A program made the translations under genes and the position numbers. Of a stretch of 52,176 nt of DNA, positions 50,455 through 52,176 are shown in pieces (position 1 is the stretch's first letter; every line of letters starts with the position of its first letter). This DNA is from Levilactobacillus hammesii DSM 16381. GTDB taxonomy: Bacteria; Bacillota; Bacilli; Lactobacillales; Lactobacillaceae. The stretch spans positions 221,633-273,808 of the forward strand of contig NZ_AZFS01000064.1 of NCBI RefSeq assembly GCF_001434395.1. The letters are read 5' to 3'. The notes under the pieces were generated by a model that did no database searches, was not told the DNA's origin, and was given only the letters and a program-made list of their open reading frames with translations.

Positions 50455-50835
50455 AGAGTGCGCCAAGGGGCGGTTAGATCCTGAGCATTAACGTCATAAG
50501 GAGAAAAATCCCGGGTTTGGATTATTCTTCTTATGGGGTTAAGCGCAGGGATCTGCCCCTTGGCGCACGTTTCGTCTATATAAGATTAGAGCGACTATCT
50601 CTGAGCATTAACGTCATAAGGGGAAAAATCCTGGGTTTGGATTATTCTCCTTATGGGGTTAAGCGCAAGGATCTGCCTTCTGTCCCACGTTTCGTCTATA
50701 TAGGGTTAGAGACACTATTCCTGAGCATTACCGTTATTAAGGTAAAAATCCCGGGTTTGGATGGTTACCTTAATGGTGTTAAGCGGAGCTGGCTGCCCCT
50801 TGGCGCACGTTTCGTCTATATACGGTTAGCGCGCA
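50455..50835 (+). repeat. Array 3 of 120-bp structured repeats (three units)
   Basis: Hairpins at 50488-50542, 50608-50662 and 50728-50782 with the exact 120-base period. Arms show G-U compatible changes (AAGGAGAA / TTCTTCTT; AAGGGGAA / TTCTCCTT). The outer arm GTGCGCCAAGGGGC at 50458 pairs with GCCCCTTGGCGCAC at 50555 and 50795. The middle unit again carries the non-complementary variant, as in array 1. Confidence 0.85.
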
Positions 50836-50868
50836 AAAAAAGAGCCTGGGAGTTTCGTCCCAGACTCA
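50836..50868 (-). terminator. Terminator of the 64-residue protein gene
   Basis: GAG.CTGGGA / TCCCAG.CTC stem; followed on the minus strand by seven T. Stands downstream of the minus-strand gene. Confidence 0.7.
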
Positions 50869-50921
50869 CTTGTCTTGATCACATTGACAACAGAATTTGT
50901 AAACCGACTTGATTAAGCGGC

Positions 50922-51116
50922 TTAGTTTGGCTTGCTGGCGATCAGGCTCTTTAGGGAACTTTGCTCGTCGCTCGTTGGGGCCAATTCACCCGACTTGATG
51001 GCGTGGTACTTTTCAACCGAAATGCGAGAGCCGAAGGCCATTTCGCCATCAGTCTTATCATATTTCTTTTGGTAGGCGATGATTGCTTCAGCAAGATCAT
51101 TTAATTCTTGATTCAT
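50922..51116 (-). CDS. Small protein, LBP_cg2779-like
   Basis: A 64-residue soluble, helical protein (MNQELNDLAEAIIAYQKKYD..., then MAFGSRISVEKYHAIKSGE). The pattern of an N-terminal helix, a helix-turn-helix-like middle (EMAFGSRISVEKYHAIKSG) and an acidic tail matches the LBP_cg2779-type proteins of lactobacilli as I know them; function unknown. GGAGGG stands five bases before the ATG. Monocistronic. Confidence 0.7.
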   Translation of the reverse strand: MNQELNDLAEAIIAYQKKYDKTDGEMAFGSRISVEKYHAIKSGELAPTSDEQSSLKSLIASKPN

Positions 51117-51381
51117 TAATATCCCTCCAAATGATAATCCAAATTACTGCTTACGTTTATTATACCGAAGTTTTGCAAAAGCGGTGAAATAACCATCGAT
51201 ATCTGTAATTTTTTTTGCATTCTACTTGATGAACGGGCTAAAATTGCGTAAACTTATACCCAATATAACAATTACTGTCGATTTAGTTAGGAAATTGTTA
51301 ACGCAATTTGGTCAACTTGTCATGGCTTTGTGACATTCATGTTCTAAGCTGAGCGGTAAGAATGACTGACGAGGTGACAGG

Positions 51382-51552
51382 ATGAATTTAAGACGTGTAA
51401 TTTCCAGTTTGACCCTGGCTGTGGTAATCTTAGCTATTGTGAGTGGCGTTTCCTGGTTTACCATGGGCAAACGCACTATCACGAACGTGACCACCCATCC
51501 TGAAGCGGTCAGTGTGACTCGAACGCACGCTTCACAGATTCGGGTCAAATAA
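51382..51552 (+). CDS. Small exported or membrane protein, 56 residues
   Basis: A 56-residue protein: short basic N-terminus MNLRRVISS, one hydrophobic helix (about 10-27) and a polar, Thr-rich tail. GAGGTG is about six bases before the ATG. It is either an anchored or an exported peptide. A series of hairpins and a terminator follow immediately. Not recognised. Confidence 0.6.
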   Translation: MNLRRVISSLTLAVVILAIVSGVSWFTMGKRTITNVTTHPEAVSVTRTHASQIRVK

Positions 51553-51660
51553 TTGCGGGGACCTCTCCGCCACCGGGGCCGGGCAACCGGCTGTTCCAAT
51601 CTAACTATTGGTAATCATATTGATTACATGACTACAGTCTCTTGTAGTTTATCAAGCGGG
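51553..51660 (+). other. Chain of small hairpins after the 56-residue gene
   Basis: In sequence: GCGG / CCGC, GCCGG / CCGGC, CCAAT / ATTGG, ACTACA / TGTAGT, then the terminator. It could be a structured 3' UTR or a separate small RNA. I do not recognise a known RNA family. Confidence 0.4.
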
Positions 51661-51662
51661 GA

Positions 51663-51696
51663 AACAGGCTAACTTCGGTTAGTCTGTTTCTTTTTG
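51663..51696 (+). terminator. Rho-independent terminator
   Basis: AAACAG.CTAAC / GTTAG.CTGTTT stem with TTCG loop, followed by TTTTT. Confidence 0.85.
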
Positions 51697-51744
51697 TGCT
51701 GAAAACCTTTTTTGAACACGGTTTTTTACCTGAAATAATGGCTG

Positions 51745-52176
51745 AGAATGGTCACCTGCGGCTGCCAGGGCAAGTCTAACTTCTCATGGAATGTGCGATT
51801 GATTTGCCGCCTTACCGTTCGCCAAATTTTGGGCTGGAACGCGGTGGGCAGGACGGTCAGAGCCTGAGGAGCGGTCTCTGACCTCGCTTTGAACCGGCAG
51901 CCCACGTTTCAAAGTCGCCATTTCCCAAGAAAGTCACTTGGAAAATCCCACGGCTGAGCCCAAATTTGGTTCACTCACGGCTCCACAGTGTGTTGCCAAA
52001 GGCTTGGACTTAATGCGTGATCAGCCAGTCGTGTTTCGGTCGATGTTAGGGGGAATCATCCGTGAAACCGGAGGAGGCCAGGAATGGAGGCAGCCGTGAC
52101 GACGGTGTTAGCCGATGCCCTTCGGCTTACAGCGTGGGACGTGTTTGGAGACCGGTGAACTTTGCCGGGCTTCAAA
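51745..52176. repeat. Long intergenic repeat, copy at right edge
   Basis: Non-coding. GTCACCTGCGGCTGCCAG at about 51751 matches about 4907. Bases 51805-51845 match the reverse complement of 155-195. About 51958-51985 and 52090-52176 match the reverse complement of 5155-5190 and 4985-5080. The final bases resemble bases 7-20 of the window, so the copy appears cut by the window end. Mosaic structure relative to the other copies. Confidence 0.7.

Noticed and set aside
18063-50912. Open frames through the 120-bp repeat arrays that encode a 40-residue repeating peptide (SINVIKVKIPGLDYY-like)
   Set aside because: A period of 120 bases is a multiple of three, so any open unit stays open when repeated. 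There is no ribosome binding site, arrays begin right after other genes, and the base changes follow hairpin pairing rather than codon position.
51553-51660. SAM-type or other known riboswitch in the hairpin chain (a CCGGGCAACC-like stretch is present)
   Set aside because: Only a short resemblance exists; the other conserved parts of SAM riboswitches are missing and no gene follows the terminator.
1-52176. Mobile element or prophage in the window
   Set aside because: No transposase, integrase, terminase or portal-like protein was seen. The long intergenic repeats have no coding capacity, and the AT-rich island has no recombinase.

Overview
The window looks like a chromosomal segment of a low-to-mid GC Gram-positive lactic acid bacterium, most likely Lactobacillaceae and plausibly Levilactobacillus-like. 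The reasons are strong AGGAGG-type ribosome binding sites, the gene families present (potABCD, pstSCAB, an LBP_cg2779-like small protein, NCS2 permease under a guanine riboswitch, PerR, CcpA-type cre site) and a tRNA without an encoded CCA end. The genus is an inference. No phage, transposase or CRISPR array was seen.

Layout. 1-4.8 kb: a lipoprotein, a universal stress protein, two tiny genes and a yibE/yibF-like pair. 4.8-7.7 kb: an AT-rich island encoding a small membrane protein, a secreted precursor with an eight-cysteine C-terminal domain and a membrane-anchored thioredoxin-like protein. It is bounded on both sides by copies of the 3' end of the yibF-like gene and its terminator, and looks like an inserted bacteriocin-type module. 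7.7-10.7 kb: a LysR regulator divergent from two aldo/keto reductases. 10.9-18 kb: a secreted amidase, PerR, two tandem VIT-family metal transporters with a PerR-like box, an APC permease, an acetyltransferase and a lactonase. 18.4-22.5 kb: a three-gene operon with 4-bp overlaps (nuclease-helicase fusion, PD-(D/E)XK-like protein, sce7725-like protein). 22.6-24 kb: an HPr-like protein lacking the phosphorylation residues, whose promoter overlaps a cre site, and small genes. 24-27.8 kb: pstSCAB behind PhoP-box-like hexamers. 27.8-31.6 kb: potABCD. 31.8-33.7 kb: ASCH protein, a secreted protein, a small protein.

34-40.3 kb is a redox/detoxification cluster (two flavodoxins, two NAD(P)-binding proteins, zinc alcohol dehydrogenase, MFS exporter, SnoaL-like protein) with its own MerR regulator. 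Four nearly identical promoters with 19-bp spacers precede its four transcription units, so it reads as one regulon. It ends in a chimeric pseudogene. 40.8-47 kb: tautomerase and LysR pair, tRNA-Ala(CGC), an ABC-2 exporter, and a riboswitch-controlled xanthine/guanine permease. 47-51.6 kb: asparaginase, then an operon with an unusual four-repeat protein, a membrane/coiled-coil protein, a zinc-ribbon gene broken by a stop at codon 3, and a macrodomain protein.

Two dispersed repeat families stand out. One has an exact 120-bp period, occurs in three arrays directly after + strand stop codons, and forms hairpins with compensatory and G-U changes. The other is a long intergenic repeat present at both ends of the window and at about 4.9-5.3 kb. 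The most promising undescribed items are the cysteine-rich secreted peptide module, the 120-bp structured repeats, the nuclease-helicase operon and the MerR regulon.
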